DNA from: Tretioscincus oriximinensis
Lineage: Eukaryota > Chordata > Lepidosauria > Squamata > Gymnophthalmidae
Direction: 5' to 3'
DNA: 64,000 nt
Assembly (NCBI GenBank): GCA_022410635.1
Contig: JAJVDF010000449.1
Coordinates: 1,037,220 to 1,101,219 of the forward strand
This document shows, piece after piece, positions 45,280 through 55,560 of the stretch. The notes under the pieces were generated by a model. The model had not been told where the DNA came from. It ran no database searches and worked only from the letters and a program-made list of their open reading frames with translations. A program made the position numbers and the translations under genes. The number at the start of each line of letters is the position of its first letter. The stretch's first letter is position 1.

Positions 45280-45619
45280 TGATAGAGGAAACAGCCCGGA
45301 TAGTAGAGATTTGATTATTTGATCTTCAGCCTCATCCTAGAATTATGCTGCTTTCCCATTACAACCTTAGTAGTGCTATTTTTATTAAATCTGAGAAAAC
45401 ACATGTGTGAGCATTTCTCCACTCACTTCCAATTTTCCTCACTGCTTCTTAACATTTCCTGGTAAACTTGTGACATCATATGCCCCATAAGTCACTGCTG
45501 TGCTTTTTTTACTATAATTCCAACCTTCTTGGCAAGCTGATGGCCAATGAGCTTTTCACAACTAGCCTGAATTATGTGCACTGAATGTTCCCACTAAGCA
45601 ATCTTTCACACTTAAAAGT
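45280..45619. other. Unique DNA
   Basis: Nothing recognised between a hAT element and a CR1. Confidence 0.5.
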
Positions 45620-46508
45620 AAGTGCAAGGTCATGCATATTGGGGCAAAGAACCCAAAATACTCCTACCACCTGATGGGAACCAAGCTTTCTGTGACCGAG
45701 CAAGAAAAGGATCTTGGGGTGTTAGTGGACAATTCAATGAAAATGCAGCAGCAAAAAAGGCAAATTCCATGTTGGGGATAATTAGGAAAGGAATCGAAAA
45801 TAAGTCAGCAAATGTTGTTTTGCCTCTTTATAAATCTGTGGTGAGGCCACATTTGGAATACTGTGTTCAATTCTGGTCACCACATCTCAAGAGGGATATT
45901 TTGGAACTGGAGAAGGTGCAGAAAAGGGCAACAAAAATGATCAAGGGTCTGGAGCACCTCCCTTACGAAGCAAGGCTGCAATGTCTGGGCCTCTTCAGCC
46001 TTGAAAGGAGACGTTTGAGGGGTGATCTGATTGAAGTGTACAAAATCATGCATGGGATCGACAGGGTGAATAGAGAAAAAATGTTTTCTCTATCACACAA
46101 CACAAGGACCAGAGGGCACTCCTTAAAACTGTTGGGTAGAAAAGTGAGAACAGACAAAGGAAAGTATTTTTTCACCCAGAGGGTCATCGGCCTGTGGAAT
46201 TTACTTCCTGAAGAGGTAGTGGTAGCTAACAGCTTGGATAGTTTCAAGACAGGACTAGACACGTTTATGGACACAAAGGGTATAAATGGATACTAAGATA
46301 GTTGTCTGGATGTAGCCTCCGGGATGGAGCAACAGGCAGGACTTTTGAAATACCATTTGCAGGGAGTCACGAACAGGAGCAGCATATTTTGCTTTCCTCT
46401 GTTCGGACTGCCCAGGTGCATCGGGTGGGCCTCTGTGTGACACAGAATGCTGGACTCGATGGGCTGTGGCCTGATCCAGTATGGCTCTTCTTATGTTCTT
46501 ATGTTCTT
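45620..46508 (+). mobile_element. CR1/L3-type LINE, longest copy: RT C-terminus plus 3' end
   Basis: 5'-truncated LINE. The first frame from 45620 reads KCKVMHIGAKNPKY and EQEKDLGVLVDNSMKM. A frameshift near 45745 (bases lost in the CAG run) moves into the frame that ends at 46296. That frame carries RPHLEYCVQFWSPHLKRD, LEKVQKRATKMIKGLEHL, LGLFSLERRRLRGDLIEVYK and KYFFTQRVIGLWNLLPEE. These are the C-terminal thumb and terminal region of CR1 reverse transcriptase; the catalytic palm (YLDFSKAF, FADD) lies upstream and is absent. After the stop comes the 3' untranslated end and TTCTTATGTTCTTATGTTC. It is the least decayed coding copy here but not functional. Confidence 0.95.
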
Positions 46509-46794
46509 AAGTCTGCTGGTGAACTGAGAAAACTAAGCTAACAGAAAAACTGAGTAGGGCACTCAACATCCGGGAAATAATGGGGCAAATTCTATATGAC
46601 GTTGCTGCTAACTCACTAAATTTCCTTAACGGGGGTGTAGCATTTGTCATTTGTAACCACTTCTATATAGTTGCCGAGAGGACTTCTCCAGGCATGCCCA
46701 TTGAGATGTCCATACAGTCAACAACTTACCTGTATTCCCCAACAAAGAATCAGATGTGAGGGCATTTAAAATAATTTAACAGTATGTATTAAAT
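46509..46794. other. Unique DNA
   Basis: Short spacer between CR1 and a palindromic element; nothing recognised. Confidence 0.5.
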
Positions 46795-46998
46795 TAGGCT
46801 GACCAGATGACCCCTTTTGGGGGGGTGTTAAAAACCCGTTTTTGGGATGCCTCCCAGTTTTTTCTGAGGAAAAAAAAATTAAAAAACAAAAACATTTTTG
46901 AAAAATCTTTTTTGAAAAATTTTTCCTCAGAAAAAACTGGGAGGCACCCCCAAAACAGGTTTTCAACCCCCTCCAAAAAGGGTCATCTGGTTAGCCTA
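46795..46998. mobile_element. Palindromic hAT-derived element, copy 3
   Basis: 204 bp. TAGGCTGACCAGATGACCCC at the left and ATCTGGTTAGCCTA at the right, with TTTTTTCTGAGGAAAAAAAA opposite its inverse in the middle. Arms remain highly complementary. Confidence 0.8.
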
Positions 46999-47588
46999 TA
47001 TATAAGAAGCCTCATGTTCATGACTTCAGCTGCACTTCCTTGATTTCGGGAATGTTTCCAATGCATTTATCTTTCTGAAACATGTTGTGTAGCATTTTCA
47101 TTTCGCCTGTAAATTTTTGGCAGAGGCAGCTGCAACTAAATTATCAGAATTATTTCCCATAATTCATTACCTTAACAAAAGAGTTCTTTTACATTTGGAA
47201 TAAGGCCAGGGTGCAAATAGTCTAAGAACTATCCAAATACAGCCATCCAAATGTCAATTTTATTCCTCATCTCTGTAATAGAAAGAAAATTGTTAGAAAT
47301 ATTTGCTATTTAGAACTTTTGTATCTAAGAATCATTCACACTCACTGGCTGGGTTGCCTTTCTCACTCCCACAGAGCTGCTACTAGCCCAGGACTAACCT
47401 GGTATCAGGAGGTGAGGTGGCCTTCCTGTGTTCCAATTTATTGAAATGTATGTAATTCCTGCTTATTACTTCAAACAATATAAAGGAATGCATTGGGATA
47501 ACTTAAAAACTTTGTACAGTTAGATCTTGTTCAGTTTGCATAGTGCTACATCTCAGACACATTGTCTGCTGGAGATCCTAGTGCTTGG
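46999..47588. other. Unique DNA
   Basis: Nothing recognised. Confidence 0.5.
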
Positions 47589-47767
47589 TAGGCTGACCCT
47601 TTTTTATGGGGGGTGGAAACCTGGTTTTGGGTTGCCTCCTGGTTTTTGCTGAGGAAATATGGTTTCAAAAAAGTTTTTTTTACATTTTTCTTTATTTTTT
47701 TCCCTCAGTAAAAACCGGGAGGCACCCGGTTTTCACCCCCCAAAAAAGGGGTCATCTGGTCAGCCTA
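47589..47767. mobile_element. Palindromic hAT-derived element, copy 4 (shorter)
   Basis: 179 bp. The left arm has lost CAGATGAC after TAGGCTGAC; the right arm ends GGGGTCATCTGGTCAGCCTA. GCTTG occurs on both sides (47583-47587 and 47768-47772), suggestive of target duplication but offset by one base. Confidence 0.75.
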
Positions 47768-47824
47768 GCTTGTGCGAACCTTACTATAGTTTCAAAATGT
47801 TCACGCACAAGTGAAGCAGATACA

Positions 47825-48090
47825 GGAGCTCCCGGAGCCAGATATTGGGCAGGGAGCATGAACATCTGGTGCAGCTGTGCAGTCTCTCGCATGCAAGGTA
47901 TGTGCAGAATTTTTATGGTATCACTTTCTGGGTGCCATTTCCCAGAAGCAAATACTGGAAGTGACATCAAAATGATGTCACTTCTTGAGAAATGGCTGCG
48001 CCCAGGATGAGAGAGGTTTCTCGTGTGTCCCTGCATGAGATCCTAGATTATGCAAGGGTACACTATCTCGCAGATTGCACAGGTTTCTCG
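47825..48090 (+). repeat. Unnamed repeat H, copy 2
   Basis: Second copy of the repeat at 37625. Notable is a palindromic segment TGACATCAAAATGATGTCA near 47962. It is followed directly by a solo LTR that seems to have inserted at its end. Confidence 0.65.
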
Positions 48091-48417
48091 TGTAGTTCAC
48101 AACTCTGTGAAGTACTGAGAAAGTGATTTATTGTTCAGCTTTACAGCTAGCAACGTAATCTGAACCAGAGTGATGATCTGGCTGAAATGCTGCCCTTTAA
48201 TACTGTGACTCTGGGCCCTCAGCCAATGAGGAGTCAGTCTGAGTTCCTTCCAGAATATTCCCCAACTTTGGGGCCAAGCAGCATAACATGTTCCCTATTT
48301 CAAACATTCAAATACTAGGGACCTTTTAACAAATAAAAAACAAACAGTCACAACTGAACCACAGTCTTAGCCCTTTGTTTTCTACAACAGGAGTATTGTC
48401 CCTAACATCTTGCTCAA
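48091..48417 (-). mobile_element. Solo LTR, second family
   Basis: 327 bp, TGTAGTTC at the left and CCTAACA at the right, so TG...CA in either sense. The flanks TCTCG (48086-48090) and TCTTG (48418-48422) fit a 5-bp duplication with one transition. On the minus strand a CCAAT-type CTCATTGGCTG, a TATA-like AGTATTAAAGGG and an AATAAATCAC signal occur in the order of an LTR. No internal region remains. It is unrelated in sequence to the LTR at 9846. Confidence 0.65.
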
Positions 48418-49084
48418 GAGACTCTTAGGTCCTATCCCTACTGAGCCCTATTGGATTACATCTTGGTACAAAGTTTAGCCATCTACACGTGGCAGGGCCG
48501 ATTTGGGGCCTGCCATAGATTACACTAGCATGTAGATTGCAGGCTCTTATTCCAAGATAAAGATACACAATCATAATCTCTGCCCAGTTTATCCACAGAA
48601 TTGCCAAGCACCTGAAATGCCAAAATAGAGGAAGCCCTTGTTCATGGTTATGACCTATATTGTATATTGTATACTGATAATATTACAGATTAACAAAAGT
48701 CAAGCTACCTTTGAGACAAGCTACCTCCAAGAACTTTGTGATGCTGATGATGTGCAACATAATTTATGTATTTACTTAAACTATATGACATTTTCTAATC
48801 TTTCCTCCTCAGATCTTCTTCTTTTTGTATGTAGTTTTTTTAATTATTATTTAATCAATCAGTATTTATTACGGTCGTAAACCAGTACAAAAGGGCACTG
48901 CCCTACATTAAAGATTTACAAATTTGCCACCTCTTAAAACATAGAAAGGCGTTGCATCGGCAATATAAAAACTTTTGTTTGGGTTAAAATAGTGATAGTT
49001 ATCGCAACACACATAGTCTGTACGCACTTATCAATGGCAATGTCTGCTTCCTATGTTGGCATGTCTGTTCGACTCCTCCGAAGC
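48418..49084. other. Unassigned DNA
   Basis: The segment 48855-49080 (TATTTATTACGGTCGTAAAC and following) has the look of a dispersed repeat end, but no second copy is present in the window. Confidence 0.4.
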
Positions 49085-50200
49085 CTTATTTAATCATTTT
49101 TTATTGCTGGTGATACCAACATAATACTCACATACACAAGTAAAGAAATAGAGCAAAATAAAGAAAAAAGAAAACAACAATCATAAGAAAGAAAACAATT
49201 CATATTTTCCCTCCTCCCCCCTATCAGGACAATTACAATCAAGAAATTACAGTATTAATCTTAAATGCAAGTTATCATAAGTACAGTTTATCATAGGTTC
49301 AAATTGGAGATCATATTTATTACATGCCTTAACAATGGACACCTGTCACTGTTTTCACCAATTGCAATAACTTGTCTCCAATTATCTTCCCTATAAACTT
49401 AATCTTTTTTGTCTAGAACCATCAAAAATAAAAAAAAATCAATTAGATAGTCTAACCAAAGGTGGATGGTCCATTTTGTTTTATCCTTCCAGCCCCTGGC
49501 AATAGTTAACTGCGCTACCCAAATGCATCTATGGAGCACATACTCTGTATTATACAGGAGATTTAAGGAAGTTAAGTTGTTCATTAATAGAAATTGCTCA
49601 GATCTTGGAGTGCCTAAATTTAGTAAAAAACAAAATTTAATTTAGTATCTGATTCCAGAATTCATGTACCTGTGGGCAGTGATACTGCAAATAAATATTT
49701 GTACCTGGTACATTACACCCATGCCAACACAATGGGGAAATACCCACCATGTGGGCAGGCTGGGTTGGAGTTCTGTACCATCTTGCCAAAATTTTCATAT
49801 TAAGTTCTCTGATTTTAGAGTGGTTAGGCATATTTGTTGTCCTTATCCAATAAAGCCACTCTTCTTCATTAAATGTTATCTCTTGCCGCCATTTATTGTA
49901 GACAAAGAGTAGTTGTTATATTTTATCTTTAGTAAGAAACAATATAATTCCCCTATTAAATGCGGGGCACCCTTAATTCTTTTATCAATGGAACCTTCTA
50001 ATTTTGCCCTCATTTGAGTCATACTCAATTTAACCTCAAGTTTATTAATAAAAATGTAAACTGCTCTCCCTCCAGACCAATTGTTGTGTATATTTTGTTG
50101 AGAAATATTTAAAGGGATCCCTTGAGTATCAAAAAAATCTCTCAGTTTTCGATAGAAAATCCTTGAAGATATCCTGCCAGATTATCATTCCCCTTGAGGT
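49085..50200 (-). pseudogene. L1 LINE ORF2, C-terminal relic
   Basis: Minus-strand remains of an L1 ORF2 3' part. From 49831 the frame reads MPNHSKIRELNMKILARWYR, then PLCWHGCNVPG and YHCPQVHEFWNQI, matching the L1 C-terminal block around RWYLTP and the cysteine-rich CW.C....H..W.CP motif. Downstream, 49399-49584 carries VAQLTIARGWKDKTKW, the L1 ALLIAR.WK-type motif. The frames are offset and stop-interrupted. A T-rich stretch at 49085-49100 may be the degenerate poly(A) tail. Reverse-transcriptase and endonuclease domains are absent. Confidence 0.85.
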
Positions 50201-51339
50201 TAATAGTTTTAATAGAGGAAATATGATGAATTTTTGGAACCAGGTCTGCCACATATGCCAGGCAACCTGTAAAGGCCTGTTGTATTCATGTTGTATTCTA
50301 TCCTCACTGACTTAGAAGTGTCTTGAAACTCCAGGTCAATTATTCTAAGAATCGAGTGGAAATAAGATGTAAAACAGGGGAAACCCCAGCCAGCTTCCTG
50401 AGGGGAAGTGTAGCTCATAGGATCACCACATCTGGGGACTGAACTACTGGGAACTGAGCTATTGCATTCTACTANTGTAGAGAGTTATAGCAAAACATAA
50501 GTGTAAGGGGTCATGTTTTTACACTTTAACATAATGAGCTAATTTAATGGAGTACTAATGGTTACGGCTCTTGCCCGCCTTTGCTAAGCTGTTGTTTCAG
50601 TCAACTGTGCTAAGTGCAAATTGAGAAGCTAATAGAGTGGCATTCTATATTACCTGATTTTATGATAATTTGCAATGCATATGTCTGTAGGACGTTTGTG
50701 CCCCACGGCTGTTGTATCTCAGTCGTTTGCTAATTTGGGCTGGTATATTGGCAAAGTGTAGAAAAGCAAGCAGCTCTTTCAACTACATCCTCTAAACCCT
50801 GCTTTGGGTAAGTCTTTTCCTTCTTCCTCATCTCTCTCTGGGGATGCTCCTTATCCCTCGGGAAGAGTCAGTTGGGATGTTTGTCTCATTCTCAAGTCTT
50901 CTTCAAAGGCATGGGAACTGAAGGCAAGGGCATGATGAGGGGTCGCAGCATCCGTAGCCCCTAGCACCCAGCACCCCCTCCCAAGCCCCGCTTGAAAGCC
51001 CACGGGGGTGAGAGTAGAAAAAGACCCTCTTCTTGCAACTCAGAGGGAAAAGAGGAGTTTTTCATGCTCCCGGAGCTAAAGCCTTTAAGAGAAAAGGGAG
51101 GACAGGAAGTTTCAGTTTTCACTCTTCTCAATCCTCCACCCAGGAGATATCCCAGGATCCTATGCAAGATCTTTTTAATATTTCTGGGAGAATTATGCAC
51201 TTCTGAAGAAAGATCTCTGTCATTTGTCTGGAATTTATTGAAGGCATTCTTCCAATTTAGAAGTCCCTGACCCAATTGCTCCCAAGTCTTTTTTACGGGT
51301 ATTTTTTACTCCAATTCCACACTATTCCATGAAACCAGC
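50201..51339. other. Unassigned DNA
   Basis: May hold more decayed L1 up to about 50350. A 92-codon plus-strand frame (50992-51270) and its opposite-strand shadow show no domain. Confidence 0.45.
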
Positions 51340-51385
51340 TGGGTGACCTTGGTCCAGACACAATTCTTTAAAAAGCCCTGCTTAC
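51340..51385 (+). mobile_element. Sauria-type SINE body fragment
   Basis: AACCAGCTGGGTGACCTTGG, then CAGACACAATTCTTTAAAAA; head and tail lost. Confidence 0.6.
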
Positions 51386-51436
51386 ATTCCTCTGTTTCTC
51401 ATATTCTCTCATATTCTTTCGGACATTGGTATTTTC

Positions 51437-51642
51437 TAGGCTGACCAGATGACCCCTTTTTGGGGGGGGTTGAAAACCCATATTTTGGAGTGCCTCCTGG
51501 TTTTTTCTGAGGAAAAAAAATTAAAAAAAATCTTTTTGAAAAAAAATCTTTTTTTGAAAAAAATTTTCTCAGAAAAAACTGGGAGGCACCCCGAAACCGG
51601 GTTTGCAAACCCTCCCCCCAAAGTGGTCATCTAGTCAGCCTA
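51437..51642. mobile_element. Palindromic hAT-derived element, copy 5
   Basis: 206 bp. TAGGCTGACCAGATGACCCC left, GTGGTCATCTAGTCAGCCTA right; A/T-rich centre between TTTTTTCTGAGGAAAA and its inverse. Confidence 0.8.
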
Positions 51643-52156
51643 GCAATTACTCTTGTTTTTTTCTTTTAAGCTGATATCATTTAGCACTGCTATGTCTCTT
51701 ATCAATACTTCTGTGTTGCCTTTATGTATTACCACCATATTCGGGCGATTAGTCAGTACAGATTTATTGGGGTGACTTAGCAGAGTCACTGGATATCAAG
51801 GGCCAAATCAAGAAGGAAGATACTTATTTCTCAAAGGCCTACTATTTGAACAGAAAACTCTGGTTAGCACAATTTATGCTCCTAACACCTGATCTACTAT
51901 TGAACTGCTCTACGTAAATGTCAACTTGAGGAAAGTAAAAGATATCAAATGAGTTTCCTAGTTCCTAAGAACAGAACCATTAAATTATTTCCAAGAATGC
52001 AGGGGATCTAAGGTTTTCAAAACGCATGAAATACAATGGTAAAAGCCAGCTACAAAGCAGCATAACACAAAAAGAATAGCTGAGAATAAAGGCTTTATCT
52101 CAGTGGACCAATGGAAATAATGCAAGTGGACCAATAATATGGAAAAAAACTTGGAA
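51643..52156. other. Unique DNA
   Basis: Nothing recognised. Confidence 0.5.
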
Positions 52157-52447
52157 AGAAGAAGAAGAGGAGGAGGAAGAGGAGGAGGAAAAGGAGGAGG
52201 AAGAGGAGGAGGAAGAGGAAGAGGAAGAAGATGGCTCAGAGAGGCTTGCATGATTATTTTTCACCCAAAGGAATACATTTATTCTATCTTTCTCACCACA
52301 TTGTTGTGGTACCTATTTATCTACTTGCATATTTATTTGCTTTCAAGCTGAGTCGACTGAGGGCACTCATTCCTCTTCATGGCCAACATGACTCCGATAC
52401 CTCCATTGAAAAACCGAAGCTCTTAATCTCTTGCATTATTGTGCCTC
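52157..52447 (-). mobile_element. SINE-2 with expanded purine tail
   Basis: An AGGAGGA tail at 52157-52230, then CCCAAAGGAATACATTTATT, CTTTCTCACCACATTG and an inverse head ending TTATTGTGCCTCTT. It matches the SINE-2 core TTGAAAGCAAA; the tail has grown into a minisatellite. Confidence 0.65.
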
Positions 52448-53429
52448 TTGGACTCTAGAAGAGGTGAGAAAAAAGCATGCATTGTGAATATTTAGGACTG
52501 AAACTATATCTAAAGGCACAATTCTCCAGCTTTTATTAGAATGCAAAATTGCCAATGATGGCATTCAGAACGTCATGTCACTTCCAGCAAACACATATGC
52601 TGAACAAAAACATTATTTCTGCATACTGAAAGGTTAGCAAGGGAACATGACTTGTCATAGGGAGCATCAATGCACATTGTCTTTCTAAACTCTACCAAAG
52701 AGTGCAAGTACTAAAAGAGGTCATTAAAATAATATTCGGAATATTCTTTTTTTTTCTTATAATATTTAGCAATTAAATATCTCCCTAAATAAGAAGCATG
52801 TCTCAAGGGTTTTCTAGTCTGCAAGCACATGCTGGGAAAATCCTCACTTCTTGAGATGCATTTATTTGAAAGTACAAAAGCAAAGCTCTAAGGTCACCAT
52901 TTTGTGAGAGTAAAGTTGAATTTAACACGTTTATGCCTGAACCAGCAGAGTTATTTTTTCTGCTCTCTCTGATATTGTATACGCGCCGTCAGTGTGATGC
53001 TCTATAGATTAATCTACAGACTTTGGTATATGGCTGTGTTGAGCTTCTGACACAGAGGTGAGCTAGATTGCCTATTGATCCCTTTAACCTTGATAGTTCA
53101 GCTAGCTGTAATCCAATCAAGAAGACTGCAAATCTGAAGGAAGTAAAGTGAAATAGAAGCAGTTACATTCTTCATCCTGTGCAGCTTTGTGGTTTGCTTG
53201 TTGACATTAAAGGGAAGCATATACTCAAATTGCCAGATGTTTGGATGCCTGCTAAGAGAATCTTATATTTATTCTAGGTGATTGTCATGTTAATAGAGAC
53301 ACGGGGATTCCCTTCTTTCCTGGAAGGCCTAGTTAGTGATATCTAAAGGGGTAGCTATATACAAATTTTATTAGAGCAAGTTTAGCTGTGCTGAAATCAC
53401 ATGGGAAATATGGAACAAGTGGAGGAACC
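52448..53429. other. Unique DNA
   Basis: No recognised element or gene. Confidence 0.5.
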
Positions 53430-53845
53430 CAATAGGGTGCTGGAACTTCTATACTATATTTAAATGAGGAGAATATTTTAGAGACGAGGGAGATTGAAAG
53501 GTTAAAAGAAAACGGGATTATGAAATTCAGAGATTTCTATGATAGTAGAAAATTTCCAACAGAAGGGGAAGAACTGAGAAGAATTTTATGTCAAGAGAAT
53601 TGGCTTAAATGTAATAGTATTAGTCACTTTTTATTACAAAGAGAAAATAAAAAGAAGATTTAAGAACCAGCAAATCAGATATTTAATATAATTAAGAAAG
53701 TGATAGAAGGGGAAAAAAAGGAGTGGCAGGAGAAATTTATAAAATATTAGTTGAACATGACACAAATGTAATTAATGGCCTTAATGCAATATGGAATACA
53801 GATTTAAATTCCAGGCAAGAGATGATAGAATATAATATTTAATAA
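53430..53845 (+). pseudogene. L1 LINE ORF2 internal relic
   Basis: The plus-strand frame reads REIERLKENGIMKFRDFYD, FPTEGEELRRILCQENWLK and SISHFLLQRENKKKI, resembling the L1 ORF2 linker between reverse transcriptase and the C-terminal motif (the GI.....L, W..Y.Q...F pattern). Stops follow KKKI. It is on the opposite strand to the relic at 49085, so the two are separate insertions. Confidence 0.7.
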
Positions 53846-53892
53846 TAATAATAAATAGTTTGTTTCTTTGGACTGAAAGAACAAAATCCAGA

Positions 53893-53926
<34 letters not shown>

Positions 53927-53934
53927 GCTACTAC

Positions 53935-53966
<32 letters not shown>

Positions 53967-54058
53967 GTAATAAACGATAATGACGATAATGACGATAATG
54001 ATAATGACGATAATGACGATAATGACGATAATGATGATAATGATGATAATGATGATAA
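53893..54058. repeat. Compound microsatellite TAC / TAA / GATAATGAC
   Basis: About thirteen TAC triplets, then about twelve TAA triplets, then a 9-bp unit GATAATGAC with the variant GATAATGAT over about 80 bp. The reverse frame gives an HYRHY repeat peptide that is not a gene. Confidence 0.95.
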
Positions 54059-54637
54059 AACATCAATATGTGAATTTGTGTGTCAAATGGACAGTATTTT
54101 CAAGTAAATCTGCAGTTTAGCAAAATGCCTTTTCTTTCATAACACGTATATTGCTTTTATGAGACATTTTTAAAGTGTGTCCGTATGATGATTTAAAGAG
54201 TCCAGTTGTGGGTGTCCCCTTGATGGAGATGATAGAATATTCACTCAGTTTTTTTCCTTGTGGAGGGAAGTAATAATTTACAATACCATGGTCAGTCAAG
54301 CCCTTCAGAGATCTGTAAGATAGTGACCAATGTGCATGGTGATCAGCCGAAAGAATTGGTGTGGAAAATTAAGGAGTTGGGTTGGGTATTGCAGTTGCAG
54401 TATGCAGGATACTGACAGCCTCTCCATTTACCTGGTATCAGCTAACAATTAGTGCAATTTGAATCAGTGGGTCAGATCTAGTTCAAAGTGGTAAAAAAGA
54501 CCACTAATTGCATTGTTTTGGGAAAGATTTCAATCCCTTCCCCTACCATAAGGGTAGGCCATTCTACTCATCCTTCTGTTGAAGAATGCAGTATTTGTTT
54601 AAATACTTATAATGTCACAAGGCAATTACTTTTGGCT

Positions 54638-54944
54638 TCGCAAGAAAGTTGGCAAAGGAATGGAAAAACAGAGGTGGGTGCTTGGTGCAAACATGGCATG
54701 GTTACATTACACTTGCAAAAGTTGAGTTGTTGAGTGATTCAGATATATGTGCCCCTGTGCTTATCAGTCATGAATCTATTTCAATGCAGAACAAAACTAA
54801 AATAATTTTTTTNAAAAAAACAAGTTATAGCAATATTGTAGCGTTTTATTACCAGTACTAATTTATTATTTCAAAATGTTTTCTGCAATATGTATCTTTT
54901 TATTTTGTTTTATTCTGCACAAGTGTCCTCCCTAAGGCAGTGGG
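54638..54944 (+). repeat. Unnamed repeat I, forward copy
   Basis: Starts GGCTTCGCAAGAAAGTTGGC and ends GTCCTCCCTAAGGCAGTGGG next to a TTC tract, with one N. It is the inverse of 40064-40390, 14 kb apart. The simple-repeat tail at the same end of both copies suggests a retroposon 3' end (inference). Confidence 0.75.
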
Positions 54945-55045
54945 TTCTTCTTCTTCTTCTTCTTCTTCTTCTTCTTCTTCTTCTTCTTCTTCTTCTCTTC
55001 TTCTTCTTCTTCTTCTTCTTCTTCTTCTTCTTCTTCTTCTTCTTC
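54945..55045. repeat. TTC microsatellite entering the gap
   Basis: More than thirty TTC units with one frame slip at 54996, running directly into N. Probably the cause of the assembly break. Poly-serine, leucine, phenylalanine, arginine and glutamate frames come from it. Confidence 0.98.
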
Positions 55046-55560
55046 NNNNNNNNNNNNNNNNNNNNNNNNNNNNNNNNNNNNNNNNNNNNNNNNNNNNNNN
55101 NNNNNNNNNNNNNNNNNNNNNNNNNNNNNNNNNNNNNNNNNNNNNNNNNNNNNNNNNNNNNNNNNNNNNNNNNNNNNNNNNNNNNNNNNNNNNNNNNNNN
55201 NNNNNNNNNNNNNNNNNNNNNNNNNNNNNNNNNNNNNNNNNNNNNNNNNNNNNNNNNNNNNNNNNNNNNNNNNNNNNNNNNNNNNNNNNNNNNNNNNNNN
55301 NNNNNNNNNNNNNNNNNNNNNNNNNNNNNNNNNNNNNNNNNNNNNNNNNNNNNNNNNNNNNNNNNNNNNNNNNNNNNNNNNNNNNNNNNNNNNNNNNNNN
55401 NNNNNNNNNNNNNNNNNNNNNNNNNNNNNNNNNNNNNNNNNNNNNNNNNNNNNNNNNNNNNNNNNNNNNNNNNNNNNNNNNNNNNNNNNNNNNNNNNNNN
55501 NNNNNNNNNNNNNNNNNNNNNNNNNNNNNNNNNNNNNNNNNNNNNNNNNNNNNNNNNNNN
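55046..55560. other. Assembly gap (N run)
   Basis: 515 unknown bases. Frames of 213-413 codons spanning it are not real. Confidence 1.

Noticed and set aside
45622..46296. 224-codon frame as a host gene
   Set aside because: Matches the CR1 reverse-transcriptase C-terminus, with a frameshift and lacking the catalytic region.
49085..50200. Active L1 reading frame
   Set aside because: Frames are offset and contain stops; only the C-terminal motifs survive.
53839..54066. His/Tyr repeat peptide
   Set aside because: Reading of the compound microsatellite.
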